The notes: generated by a model not told the origin, from the sequence alone. A DNA stretch of 64,000 nt from Adiantum capillus-veneris (GCA_014529385.2 CM043969.1:33618446-33682445), one strand, 5' to 3'. Counted from the stretch's first letter, positions 10,742 to 21,905 are shown. Translations and numbers: made by a program.

Positions 10742-10749
10742 CTTATGGC
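10742..10749. repeat. hAT target-site duplication, right copy
   Basis: CTTATGGC immediately follows the terminal CCCTG of the element and matches 2611-2618 exactly. Confidence 0.95.
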
Positions 10750-10918
10750 TTATGCCCTGTAAGACAGAACGATGAAGATGAGAGTGCACCCCATGCACAA
10801 TGAAGTAAGGGTGGGAGTGCCTAATAAGTCCGGGGTCGGCCCACGAAGATTCTCTCACAAAAACCTACGTGTGCTGCAAAAAGGATTGGATCGTCCATAG
10901 AAGAAGAATCTTTTTGAG

Positions 10919-11395
10919 CTCTGATAACACCGTAACAAGCTTGGATACTCCAAGCGAGAAATCAATAGCAACACACAAATAAAAAAAATCAAAATTATTG
11001 AACTTTTAATAGAGAGGTAGAAAGGGTGACATGGCCCGACATAGTTCCAAGCCCAAAAGTATCAGTCCCAAAGTCTTGCGGCCCTTTCAGTATTTCTTTA
11101 TCATTAATCATTGCAAATTACAACTTCTAAGGGACTTCTGCTCTCAGACTCTACATCCAGATGCTCTGCACACTGAGGACCCAAGGGCTCTTTTATTCTT
11201 ACAAGGGATGCCCCAAAAGAAATCAGTTCTAAAGCAGTCAATCCCATCAGCCAACGTAATTTGCAAAAATCCGTACAGCCTGCCATGTGGCACCTATAGA
11301 ACGAATTGAAAAAATTCCATATGGCCCTACCACGTCAGCATCTGTACAATCTGATTTCAGGGTTCAAGCTTCTGTCTTTTAGGGTTTCAAGCCCC
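10919..11395 (-). mobile_element. LTR remnant with tRNA-Met-type primer binding site
   Basis: Read on the minus strand, GGTGTTATCAGAGC (about 10918-10931) resembles the common plant primer site TGGTATCAGAGC, preceded by about 450 bp that could be an LTR. No ORF in it is credible. Orientation is opposite to the Gypsy relic that follows, so it is a separate fragment. Confidence 0.4.
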
Positions 11396-11402
11396 ACGAC
11401 CG

Positions 11403-12960
11403 GTGCTTCATAAGTTCTTCAAGTTAGTCTGTTTAGTTTCTCTTGTCCACGGCCATTTCTCTGTCAGATTGTCATGTCACGCTGAGCGTGCTGCAGTTCA
11501 AAGAGAAAGATTGGCTCTAGAGAGAGAGTGCGAAGCTCAGTGCATAGCTGCTGAAGAAAAGAGGGTGGCTATGGAGCTAGAGCATGAGGCTCAGAGAGAC
11601 CTATGCATGCAAGAGTTATCGGTTGCTCTCCTCAAAGAGAGATCCACCTAAAGTAGCCACAAAGTCATCACATAGACCAGGTAGAGACAATGAATTTAAC
11701 AATCTAGTCACTTGACTTTCAGTAAGGATGATGGTAAGATGGATGCCGCTATGATTTATTCTTGGTTGCATCAGTTTAACACTTACTTAGCTACTAACAA
11801 GAAAAGCAATAACAATATAAAGTTAGATAGATGCCATGTATATGTTGATTGATGCCATTAATTGGTATCAAGCCTAGCAAGAGACAAAGATGGTCATGCA
11901 TCGTGAGCGCATTGTCTTACAAGTGGGTTAACTTCTTGTCTTACAGGTGGATTAACTTCTAGGCTAAGCTCAAGGAGCGTTTTATGCCACTGGAGTACTT
12001 TGATTGGTTTAAAGAGGGTTGGCGAGTTCTCAATCAAAATGGGACTCTTGTCATGCCTTTTTCTAATCATATTTTGCAGATTTTTGCTCAATTATGTTGA
12101 CTCTTAACGAAAGTCTGCTAAAGAAATTATATGAAGATAGTTAAGTCTTGAAGAAAGAATTGCTTATGGAAAAGGAGGATGTTATAAGTGTCACACTAAA
12201 GGTCACATTAAAAGAGATTTGTGTAAGGATCACATAATAAAGAACCCACATCTGTTGTTAGTGTCATGCATGAGCAAAGTAGTGCACCCCAAGTTTCTAA
12301 TGATCCTGATGAATCTCTTGTGAAGTGTTATGGTCATGTGAATGGTCAGCGCATTGTGACCATTTTCATTGTGGTCTCTATTCTGGCATGGACTCTTCAA
12401 TCAGGCATGAATGTCATAATGTGAAAGTCTTTGTTCAACAAGTATCTTTTCATTGAAAGTTGCAAGTTTTTTGTGTCTCCTCTCGCTACATGTGATTTAA
12501 GCCATTAAGTGGTTTTGTGAGCTTGATCCACAAGTTAATTGGAGAGATGATACCCTCTCTCTTGGTCATTCACGGTGAGCAGAGAATTCCTTCTTTGCCA
12601 CTAATCTCTCATGTTTTAAAGGGAGTTAATGCACGCGTCCAGCTGGATTTCTCAATACAAAGTTAAACAGTGCAGAAAAGAGTTACTCAATGTACGATAA
12701 GGAGCTTCTCTTTGTTATCCATTCTCTAAAGCATTGGAAGAATTTCTTTATATAGTAGAGATTTTATTGTTCATACTGATCATCAAGCCCTCAAGTGACT
12801 CAAATCTATCCCTAGTGTACATAGGAGTGACCATCAAGCTTAGTGGTCACAGTTTCTTGAGCAATTTTGCCACAAACTGCTAATGTGTCAAGCCACTAAA
12901 GACCTGAGCCGACTTGCATATCCCGTCCGAGAGTCCTAAACCTTAGAAGTTGTAGAAGAA
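11403..12960 (+). pseudogene. Decayed Ty3/Gypsy gag, zinc knuckle and RNase H
   Basis: 11460-11650 encodes a charged coil (RERLALERECEAQ) typical of the start of some plant gag proteins. Near 12,175-12,230 a CCHC knuckle reads GCYKCHTKGHIKRDLC. Near 12,660-12,900 RNase H relics are readable in several frames: SYSMYDKELL, FIVHTDHQALKWL and a following WSQFLEQF stretch. Stops and frameshifts are frequent, and most of the reverse transcriptase is missing. Continues at 14,040. Confidence 0.75.
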
Positions 12961-13203
12961 GCAAGAGTTTTCACCAACTTACAAATGCTTGTCGAGTGGG
13001 ACCAACAACTTATGGGACCTCGTCTGATGTAGCCTAAAAAGAAAGTACCCATAGATACACTCAAAAGACCTAATGTAAAGAAAAATTGGTGATGTGGAAA
13101 TTATACAGGCATCTGAATTTTGCATTGGCTGATGATGTGGTAGACTGTATGGACTTTTGTGAATTGTGCTGCTGGCATGCAAGTGTACAGACATTAGGAA
13201 GCG

Positions 13204-13643
13204 GATGGGGTCTAGGAGGGCCTCTTTATTTTCCATGAAATTATGGAGGTGATTAACATTTGGACGAATAGATACATGCCATGTGTGCAAGAATGGTGGG
13301 TGTGTAGGAGAGGTGTAAGAGTGGTCAAAGGGTACACTTTTGCCCCCAAAAAGGGGGAGGACAAATTTATGATTTTCGGCCTTCCATAACTCCTACATAT
13401 GATCTCCGATTTGAGTGGAGATTATAGATCTAGAATCTACATGCCGACCTCTTTCCATAGATATGTTACTTGATATACTTTTGCCCATTAGATTTTAAAC
13501 TTCATTTTGGGGGGAAAATTTGAATTCAAATAAACTAGCCGTTTTACCTATCTGAATTCAAAAATTGTCCTTTGATTGCTTTCTTAATACTAAAGGTTTG
13601 ACTCCCTTTTACTGCCAAATAAAGAGGCCCTCCTAGACTCCAT
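13204..13643. mobile_element. MITE-like inverted-repeat element
   Basis: Arms of about 28 bp sharing GTCTAGGAGGGCCTCTTTAT occur at 13204-13232 and, inverted, at 13615-13643, bounding about 440 bp without coding capacity. The block lies between the RNase H and integrase relics of the Gypsy element. I could not fix a target-site duplication, so superfamily and exact ends are open. Confidence 0.5.
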
Positions 13644-14039
13644 TCTCTTTGTGATGTACTGTAATTTTCTCTAGTAGCTTTTTAGTGTCAGCTTTTGGAC
13701 CATAAGCTTTTAAGTTTAAATCTTTTCATGTAAACTACTTTTCATGGGCCTAGAGCCTTTAAATATGTTGCAAGCGCTCACTATCTCACATGCTTCTACA
13801 TGAACGTACGAGTACATGATGGCGTCGTTGTACTGAGTTCAAGCAATATGAAATACTGAAAAATATGCAAGGGTTTGGGGTTGGTGCTCTCTGGGGGTGG
13901 AACTCCACATCTCATGTGTCGTGCATCTCTTTTAGTTCAATTATTTGAAGTGCTTGAAGTTTGCACAGTTTGTTCTTTCTCGTTGGCGCGTGATGCCCTC
14001 CCATTAGAATTTGGTGGTTTGATTGAATATTTTGAGGTA

Positions 14040-14640
14040 AAGTTAACCTAGTTGTAAGTCACAAAGGACATGTCTTCACTCTTGAGTCCAAGTCCATAGT
14101 CTCCCTGAACGGAGTATCTTTTGATAGCATGAAAAATCTATATGTAGATTTTGAGTTTGGGAAGCAATGGTTGTGGGCTCTTGCTGTACAAGGGCCCCAA
14201 AACTATCTCATTTGTGATGGTCTCTTATATTTTCATCACTGTATTTGTGTGTTACCTTATCTTAGAGAAGCCATATTGCATGATGCACATGATCCATTCA
14301 CACGTGGGAACCACTTAACAAAAGATAGAAAGATTCTTTTATTGGGCTAAAATGTGAAAAGAGGTTTTTAGATATGTCACACATGGTTCTATTTGTCAAA
14401 AGTTAAAGCTCTTGGAAGTAAGCAGCAAGGTGTTTTGGATGTCACTGTCTATTCCCGAATTCCCATTTCAGGACATTTTGACACTAGTCTACCTCCTAGT
14501 TTGCATTCCAGGAACAGACAATGTTTAACCATTGTTGATCATTTAAGTAAGTTTTGCATGCTCATTCCTTGTAAGTTTATGCTACATTTTTGGCAAGCAC
14601 TCTTGGAAAATTTTGGCAGTTGATAAAGATTGGAATGGAT
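14040..14640 (+). pseudogene. Decayed Ty3/Gypsy integrase N-terminus and core
   Basis: The frame from 14129 contains NYLICDGLLYFHHCICVL, LREAILHDAHDP and GNHLTKDRK, the H2C2 zinc-binding region of Gypsy integrase. After a frame break, 14393-14623 contains CLTIVDHLSKFCMLIPC, the first catalytic-core strand. The rest of integrase is gone. It belongs with the relic at 11,403-12,960. Confidence 0.8.
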
Positions 14641-15279
14641 GGCCAAAGGATGCCTCATACTGAGCTCTACCAAAACCCTCCATCCACAAGATGTTGAGTC
14701 TGTTTGTAAAGGCACTTTTTGATTGTAGTACTTGAAACCTTCTATATTGTAATCCTTATTTGTGGTACTCAGGTTACCAACAATAATTTTGGCAGCACTG
14801 CAAGAAGACCAATCAAAAAGCTACTAATAGAAAACAATGGGCCATCAAGCATAGATCATACTTCATACTTATAGTTTAATTCTCCCATGGATACTTGACA
14901 ATGAATTCATAAATATAATATCTTTCTCCAAAAGATTGAAGATAATAAGACTCCAATGTCCTCTACAAAAAATAACAATTAGCTAGGAATACCACAAAAT
15001 GTTAAAAATAACATGTTAGGAGTTAAGATTTACCCTTCAACATAGGGGTATATTATGTAATTGCAGGTCAGCATATTAAAATCTTAAAAAAAACTTGAAA
15101 GGCTTCCTTGCTTGTTAAAAAGGCACTGTGCCACTAGAGGGTCAAGTATGGAAATTTGCATAGCTATATCCTATGGAAGATCCCTCATAAGACACCTGAA
15201 AAAGAAAACACACCCCCAATGAGGCCCTTGTGCCTGCACATGCACTAATAATTAGCAAAGAGGCAACACATACCTGAGA
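14641..15279. other. No recognisable feature
   Basis: AT-rich sequence with short frames only; nothing supported on either strand. Confidence 0.5.
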
Positions 15280-15572
15280 CAAATAAAGGGCACAATGTCA
15301 CCAAGCTCAATGTCGGGGTTTACAAACATACTTGTGTCTTGAGGGAATATGTCCAAGTACACCTCATCATTTCCAAACAAGGAGACATCCACCACCATTT
15401 GGCCTATAACCATTTCATAAAGGAGAGAGTTGGATGCTCTTAAAATTTCTGTTGCTCTTTAGGGATAGCATCCTCTGATATCATGTATCTCCTTTCCTGC
15501 TTTGATATCCTGGGCGTTTCTTGTCTCATACTCATGTGTAACATCCTCAATGAAAACCCCTGAATCTTTCTA
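15280..15572 (-). pseudogene. Coding-like remnant continuing the histone frame
   Basis: After two tandem TAG codons at the end of the H3-like gene the same minus-strand frame continues with FIEDVTHEYETRNAQDIKAG. After another stop it continues with LLYEMVIGQMVVDVSLFG and DIELGDIVPFICLR, then a donor-like CAG|GTATGTG near 15,275. It looks like real protein-coding sequence by composition, but I do not recognise it. Either an unrelated exon or a former C-terminal extension. Confidence 0.35.
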
Positions 15573-16069
15573 CTACGTGGAAGGAGGGATATTTAAAATT
15601 TGGAAGGCTTTAAGATCCTCACTAGGAATAAGCTCAAGAGCCTTATCAAACTTGTACCTCAGCCTTAACACAAGCACAAAATCTTTGCTCATAATTGTCA
15701 CTGTGTGAGCAAATGCAACTGCAATGTAGCTATCATTCATAAAGTCTATGAGAAAATCCTCGGCAGCTTCCTGAAGGCACATCAAAGCTTGAGATTGCCA
15801 CCTTACTGAGACAAAAGTTTTGATATTCATCATGCTCACAAGTCTATCTGATATCTCTTTGACAACTCTCATGAAAGGTAGCTTTGGAATCAGTAGACAA
15901 GTAGACTTTTGTGCTTTTCTTATTTCTCTTAAAGATTTGACTTGATAGTTCAAACTTTTTTAGCAGTGGGCCTCTAACGAGGTTGTGGAGGTGGTTTCTC
16001 TGGTTGTTCTTTCTCTAGATCTTTTGGGGCTTGGTAGACTTTTCTTGCAGTCTGTTTCGTCCTCGCCAT
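15573..16069 (-). CDS. CENH3-like histone H3 variant
   Basis: The ATG at 16069 begins MARTKQTARK, the canonical H3 tail, which then diverges (VYQAPKDLEK, proline-rich). The histone fold follows: LREIRKAQKST (alpha-N), LLIPKLPFMRVVKEI, a first loop several residues longer than in canonical H3, then RWQSQAL, LQEAAEDFL, and VTIMSKDFVLVLRLR. The long loop 1, the Trp in RW, and EAAEDFL (instead of EAAEAYL) are features of centromeric CENH3. One TAG and a frame change separate tail and fold, but a 38-nt GT-AG segment (15941-15978) removes both and would give 152 aa. That is very short for a plant intron, so a decayed retrocopy is the main alternative. Several fold positions are substituted (FAHTVT where HAKRVT is usual). 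Confidence 0.72.
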
Positions 16070-16095
16070 TTGGGTCAAAAAGTACAAAACACCGC

Positions 16096-16434
16096 ACGAC
16101 GCGATAGCTGGGTCATCCACAGTCTAAAAGTTGTCCGTATCGCGTCGTATGTGAAGCTAATGATCTTGGCTAAGAATCATGGAAGGACACCTACACGACG
16201 CGATAGCCGGGTCACCCACATTCTAGAACATGTCTGTATCACGTCGTATGTGAAGCTGTTGATCTTGGCAATGAATCAAGGAAGGACACCTGCAAGACGC
16301 GATAGCCGGGTCACCCACATTCTAGAACATGTGTGTATCGCGTCGTATGTGAACCTGTTGACCAAGTGGCAAGGAACCCGCACAACACAATAGCTTGGTC
16401 ACCCACAGTCTAGAACTTGTTTGTATTGCGTCGT
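16096..16434. repeat. Four-unit array of inverted-arm repeats (ACGACGCGATA ... TATCGCGTCGT)
   Basis: Arms ACGACGCGATA and TATCGCGTCGT, separated by about 31 bases, form a perfect 11-bp inverted repeat in unit 1 (16096-16106 and 16138-16148). Units 2, 3 and 4 start near 16195, 16295 and 16383 with a few transitions. The unit is about 100 bp. A further diverged arm pair lies near 16,938-16,995. The array sits between the divergent H3-like and two-exon genes. Confidence 0.85.
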
Positions 16435-16689
16435 ACGGGATAGGAATAAGAAGCACTCCGGAAGTGCAAAGAATTGGGCGAGGAGGGGTAGCGTGGGTCG
16501 ATGGAAAGATGCCGGAGGAAAGAGATAAGACTGGCAAAAAGAGGATGTGCAGGTCGTTTAGAAGGTACGACATGACGAGAATGTGTGGTTTGGGGAAAGG
16601 TGAAAAATGAGCATGTGAGAGAGCTTTTTATACAACCGACCGTTCGTATGATGACCATTGGAAGCATGCCACATGGCATGTACGCATGG

Positions 16690-16884
16690 ATGACACGTGT
16701 CCATAACGGTTATTTTTGGCACCTTATATAAAGCTTGATCTCGACTTTTGTTAGTGTTGTACTTTTACTTGTCCCACACAACATGAGAAATTGCCTTTCT
16801 TTTACTTCTCTCTCCACTCTACACGTCGCTTTGGTCTCTCAAGGTCCCTTCGTCCCACACGACTCATTTGCAAACTCTGACTAG
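16690..16884 (+). promoter_or_regulatory. Core promoter with TATA box, CACGTG and an upstream ORF
   Basis: CACGTG lies at about 16694-16699, TATATAAA at about 16725-16732, and a start is expected near 16,760. A leader ORF of 33 codons (ATG 16783, stop 16882-16884) precedes the main ATG at 17089. The spacing fits a normal RNA polymerase II promoter for the two-exon gene. Confidence 0.55.
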
Positions 16885-17088
16885 GGCCTCTATTACTTGG
16901 TTCGATCTTCTCCTGGGCTCCACTAGATAGCTTGCTCCCACACGACGCGATTGGAACACTTTGCACGTCGTGGAACGTACCCCTATCGCTTCGTTTGGAA
17001 TTCTCTCTCCATCACTTTGGTGCGTGCTTGTCGACCTTCACCCTATGCCTAGCTAGCTTCACCGATTTGGTTTTTTTTCAACCATACC

Positions 17089-18649
17089 ATGAACGAAGGT
17101 CGGGAGGAGATTTTAGAGGAGAGTCCAAGTGAGAAGCTATTGGTTGCTGTGATGGATGGTGGTGACATGGAAGTGTACACCAAAGCATATGAAATATTAA
17201 ACCCTTTGTTTGATCTTGCAGTTTTGCTAGACAATTTGAAGGACTTTTTGTTAGAAGAATTCAAAGAGTTTGAAGAGGTAGTTGAAGGCAAGTGTTTGGT
17301 TTTAGATGGCAAGACTTATTTCCATCTAACCGAATTTACTACCAACTCAATTGAGAAAGGCAAAGTAACAAGGAGGTTTGTAAGATTTTCTAAGAAGACT
17401 TCCTTTGTTTGTCCACCTACCATTTCTTGTCAATTACATTCAAAGCCTTGCAACCTTGTTCCAAAAGAAGTTGCCTTTCTTTTCTTTTTGTTCCTTAAAG
17501 TTGACATGCAAGGAAAAGCTGATGAAGTGAAAGATACAGATGAAGAGGTAACAAATAAAAATGTTTCCATAGTTTTGCAGCTTGAGAAAAGTGAAATTCT
17601 AGAAGAGGAGGAAATTGATGTTACAGCTGAGGAGCAGGAGAGTGCAAATTTTGATGTGGCTCAATTTAGAGCTAGTACTATCATTGATGAGCCAGCAGAT
17701 GAGGTAGAGGTGTCTGAGGCTTCCCTTACTATTCCAAACCTTCTCTACTTCTATATCAATGGAAAAGAGTATATCCCTCTCCATCATATCCAATGTGTGC
17801 TTAATATGAGGGAGGACTACTGTATTGCAACCAATTCTGAAGCTTCTGAGGTGGCCATAGATTTTATTGACACAAAAGAAGAGTCAAAAGAGGAGTTTTT
17901 GGCACTTGATCTTCAGACATCCAATAAATATTTTCTTCCTGCTCCTGATGCACTTGCTCTATGCATGAGAAGAGTGGAAGAGGAGAAACCTTCCCTCAAA
18001 GATGAGGATTTTGAGAAGAGACTTGTTGAGCTTGGCATCCAATCTTTTGGCAGAGTCTTTAAGCTGAAAAAAATTGGAAAGGAATTTTACATAAGAGAGA
18101 TGACTGCATCATGCAATCTCCTTCAAGAAAAAGTAATTGCCGAGGATGAGTTGCAAAAGGTAGATTTAGTTTCACCTTGATCTCCTTTCTGAAATCTTTC
18201 TTTTTTTTCAAGTTTGTTTTAATTACTCATTATGTCTTGTTTTATAGATTGAACTCCTTGACAAAGACAATTTTCTTGGGAGAGCTAAAGGCTCAAGAGG
18301 GAAAGCAATAGAGGGCTCTTCAAGAAGGGATGCCTCCTCTCTCATGCACTACATGCCTACATTGGATAGTGCCACCTTCTGTGCTTTTCACATGCAGTAT
18401 TTTGAAGATCCCGAGTTGCCAATATTTGCCCTGAAGATATTGTCACGGTTTTTAGGGTACACTCCCCTTCAAATCAATGAAAACAAGATCATGCTACTTG
18501 AGAGAGCTGCAGCACTTAGAATATTTGGATATGCTACAGGCTTCAATGCCTCAAGAGCAGGATACTTTCTTTGCTACTCTAGCTATGTAGCAGAACTGAG
18601 GAGACAAATGTCAACCTTCTTGGGGGCTATAAAAGAATCGAGTTTTTGA
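17089..18649 (+). CDS. Two-exon gene, unknown protein of about 490 aa
   Basis: Exon 1 runs 17089-18159 and exon 2 runs 18248-18649. The 88-nt intron has AAAAG|GTAGAT and TTTATAG|ATT boundaries and is phase 0, so both long frames join exactly. The N-terminal two thirds is very acidic (repeated EEE/DEE segments), with ordered blocks LCMRRVEEEKPSLKDEDFEK and FGRVFKLKKIGKEFYIREMT. Exon 2 encodes a compact, leucine-rich, probably helical domain (FEDPELPIFALKILSRFLG). I recognise no family. No signal peptide or membrane span is obvious. It is convergent with the transposase-like gene (122 bp apart), so it could be the accessory protein of a transposon, or a lineage-specific host gene. The clean intron and long frames suggest it is or recently was functional. 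Confidence 0.75.
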
Positions 18650-18771
18650 GAAATAGGGGTGACATGCCTAGAGATATGAAAAAATCAAAAACTGATGTAA
18701 ATTTGACATTTTTTTGCACCAAAATATCTTTTTTGAATTTGGATCTCTTTAGAAAGATTTGGTACAAAGTT

Positions 18772-21187
18772 TCAAAGCGAAGAATTATTCTCCATCTGTG
18801 GTTGATCAGCATGGTTGTTTGATTTCATCCGTTGTAATTGCCTCCTATAGAACCAATTGAATAATTCCTTTAGCGCATTGCTCCTTCTTTGTCCCCCTCC
18901 CTTTCTCGTACATTTGAGAAAAGAAGTCCTCGCTTGATAGTGAGATTTTCCCATTCCCTGAGTATTCCATGTTGTAAGGGGTCCTTGTTTTGCAAAATAT
19001 GGTCCATGCAGGTACAAAATATGCTAAATATAAAATAAAATTTAGTTGAACTCAATAGGATGCAATGTATAATACTATCCAGACTTTAGAAAGTAATTGA
19101 ATACTAACTAAGTAATATGTGATGTCTTTTGCTCCCCAAGCATCTGTAATAGCAGTTATTAAAAGCTTTATTGTCTTTTTAAAGTCATCTGCATAAGTAA
19201 AAGAGCTAACTTGTTGTCTCAAAACTTTCAAAAAAATATTGAGCTTCTTCCACACTTCCATGCGTTTGTTGGCTACATCTGGTCTACTTTTGACATTGGT
19301 TGTTATTACACAAAGATCCTTCCAACAGTTACACATAGCATCAACTTGTTTGTTGTCATGGTTACTCAAAAATCTTCTGGCTTTTGCTCCACCCATTGAA
19401 ACATCTTGCAAAACATCACCCATTCCTTTTGAAAGAGTAGGATCTTTTTTTAGATGCACTTGACCACCATGAAAACCCATTTGAGAGAGCAAAGCCTCGC
19501 ATTTTTCTATGCAATCGTCTGCAAGTTTACTTGGCTTAATAGAATATGCATAATCAAGATGGAGTCGAAGCAATTTGTCCAAGATTCTAATATGTGCATG
19601 CATTGTACATATATGTACATTTTTTAAATCTATTGTTATAATTGGATCCCAAATCATAGAAGATGATGGGTAGTTGATGACGTTCACACTATTTCTTGAT
19701 GGTGGTTTTCTAACCTCGTGTTCTGCAAGCCATCCTTTTGCTCCAGTGCTTGCCATGCAATATAGACATGGATACTTGGTATTAGCACCTCCACATACAC
19801 CAAACATGCACTTTAATGCTTTTAGGTCGGCACTCAAGTGCCATTCTACAAAGAACTCACCCATGCCATCTACACATAGTTTTTCACCTGCATTTTGGTC
19901 CTATATAACAGAAGGGGTATCGGCCTGCAAAAAGAGCCATTTCAATGTATCGTGATTTTCTACTGGTATTTGAGCTGCTCCGATCCACCAAAGCTCCATT
20001 TCTGATTGAGTTTTGTGGTATGGGGAATCAAGCTTACCCTGGCTATAGTCCAATGCTCTATTCATAAGGGATATGGATACTCTTTCCATTTTTTGACATT
20101 TTTGAATTTGAGCTTCATCCAATTTCATAACAAATATAAGTTTTCCTTCACAATCTACTTCTTGCATATTATAGTATCTCACCATAGCAGATTGAGCATT
20201 TTTTGTACTCATCCAAATGTTATTAAAAACATTATACTCAAAAGAAGATTTTTTTTTCTGTTTTTCATATGTCATCGTTCTTTCTATATGATAGTACTCT
20301 CCAAAATGTTCGGGTATTTCTTCATTTAACAGAGTCCTAACTTTCCCAACATTGTGAAGCTTAGGCAACCCAAAAGATTTAATCTTGTAATACTTTAAAA
20401 CCTGAAACAAGGTTTTAGAGATGGCCATGTAACCCCTTCTACTCACCCCCACTGTGTCACAAACTTCTTGCATTTGAGAAGGTTGGACCAGTAAACCCAT
20501 ATCTTTCAGTAAATTTTGAAATACCAATTTCTTCTGAGTTTGATTTTCAGGAAGTTTCAAAAGTTTCAGAATATCACTTTTGTTCATTACCTCATTCAAA
20601 AATCTCACCCTTTCTTGAACATTGGACATATCAAATCCTAAAAGACTAGTCACATGTTCTCTAGTAATCTTTAATCTTTCTTTTCTTTGTCCAGAACCTT
20701 CTGTTAAGTTTACTACATCTCTCATTCGTTTTACTCGTGCTCTTAATCCTATTGGAGTTTCTTTTAAAGTCTGAAGGTGGTGATTTTCTTGTTTTAGAGA
20801 TGCTATTTGGTTTTCAAGTTCTAAAATTCTTGTTGCATTTGAAGACAAAACAATTTTGAGATATTGAATGTAATGTGTATGATCAATGTGTAAATGAGAT
20901 AACCTAGAACTATATCCTAGTAAGCCATCAATCCCATCACCAACAAATCTCATCAAATCATGAGGTGTGTGAAAAGATGGATACCTTCCAGTGCTAGGAT
21001 CCGGTGGATACAAGCTCCCATCTTTCCATATATCAATGTGTTTATTTCCCTTGTTGCAAAGTTGTTGTGCTTCATTTGCAGTTGTAACTCGTCTTTGATA
21101 GACACTCCGCGTAGTAGCATATTCTTGTCTTACCTTAATGTTCAAGTGAAACTTGTGGTTATCACTAATGGAAGATGTATTAGTCAT
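18772..21187 (-). CDS. Transposase-like protein (possible RNase-H-like/DDE with CxxC insertion), about 770 aa
   Basis: The ATG at 21187 opens 428 codons ending in TAG at 19901-19903; the same frame then continues to 19109. An 85-nt phase-0 intron (19024-19108, donor GTTAGT, acceptor TTTAG) joins it to the last exon, 18772-19023. A 63-nt phase-0 GT-AG segment (19901-19963) contains the TAG and could be a further intron. Features in order: coiled coil (about residues 117-142), a basic stretch, then HLSADLKALKCMFGVCGGA with YPCLYC (CxxC) soon after. These are followed by a histidine-containing DLKNVHICTMHAHIRILDKL and a C-terminal YLHGPYFAKQG. An acidic-strand, CxxC, His order is reminiscent of RAG1/Transib-type and related DDE proteins. 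That is similarity of layout only; the catalytic triad is not established. Confidence 0.55.
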
Positions 21188-21241
21188 TGTAAGTAATGAA
21201 GGAGCAGAAAGTATAATGGAAATAACGTAGCAGTAGAACAA

Positions 21242-21555
21242 GGTGCATTAGAGAAGAAGAGATAAAGCTCGCGAAAGGTGAGAGAAAAAAGAGAGATTGA
21301 GTGATTCAAAAGTGGAAACAACTATTTGCCACCAAGTGAAGTAAATGAAAACAAATTTCGAGGTGAGCCACAAAGGAATGTGAAGAAAAAAATATCTTTT
21401 TGAATATTTAGAGATATGTACCTAGATACGCTTTAGATTGTGTAGGTATGCTTTAAATGACCAAAACAAAAAAATTTGGAGCCGTTTTGACCATAAACAG
21501 TTCTTAGTAATTTAACCAATTCCTTACAGAGCCCTTTTTGAGTCGTTTTTGGCCC
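21242..21555. other. Upstream region of the transposase-like gene
   Basis: About 300 bp of A-rich sequence, probably containing its minus-strand promoter. The sequence changes abruptly at about 21,556 to a known repeat family, so this is a likely element edge; I found no matching inverted end on the left. Confidence 0.4.
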
Positions 21556-21905
21556 TAATGTTGTATCCACATTTGTGCAATCTAAAGCAAATACCACTCT
21601 ACAACTCTAGCAATAGAGTACGGGGCCCTTGGAGGGAGATTTGGGACCCCATCTTGTGTTAGTCTTCTTTCTCTCTTCTCTCTCTCTTTGTCTAGTGCAC
21701 ATATCTCTCATGGAAGTAAAAGGAACCTTGTATACATAAAAACCACTAATCCTAAGCTATCAACTTCAAGACTTCCTCTGCTCGTTAGAGGGTATGTGAC
21801 AACCTTCTTACTTGTCTCCATACGATGGAGCTACAAAGGGAACACGTGGTGCAATAGCCGATAGAGCTACATTGGGAGCCACAAAACTCAAGACCAAAAG
21901 TAGAG
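21556..21905 (-). repeat. Third partial copy (inverted) of repeat family X
   Basis: Sequence from ttgtatccacatttgtgcaa to the gagccacaaaactcaagacc stretch is the reverse complement of about 62,700-63,040 and partly of 53,930-54,150. It includes the TCTC-rich segment missing from the copy at 54.1 kb. Confidence 0.85.

Noticed and set aside
15573-16069. Canonical H3.1 or H3.3 gene
   Set aside because: The tail after residue 10, the long loop 1 and EAAEDFL do not fit canonical H3.
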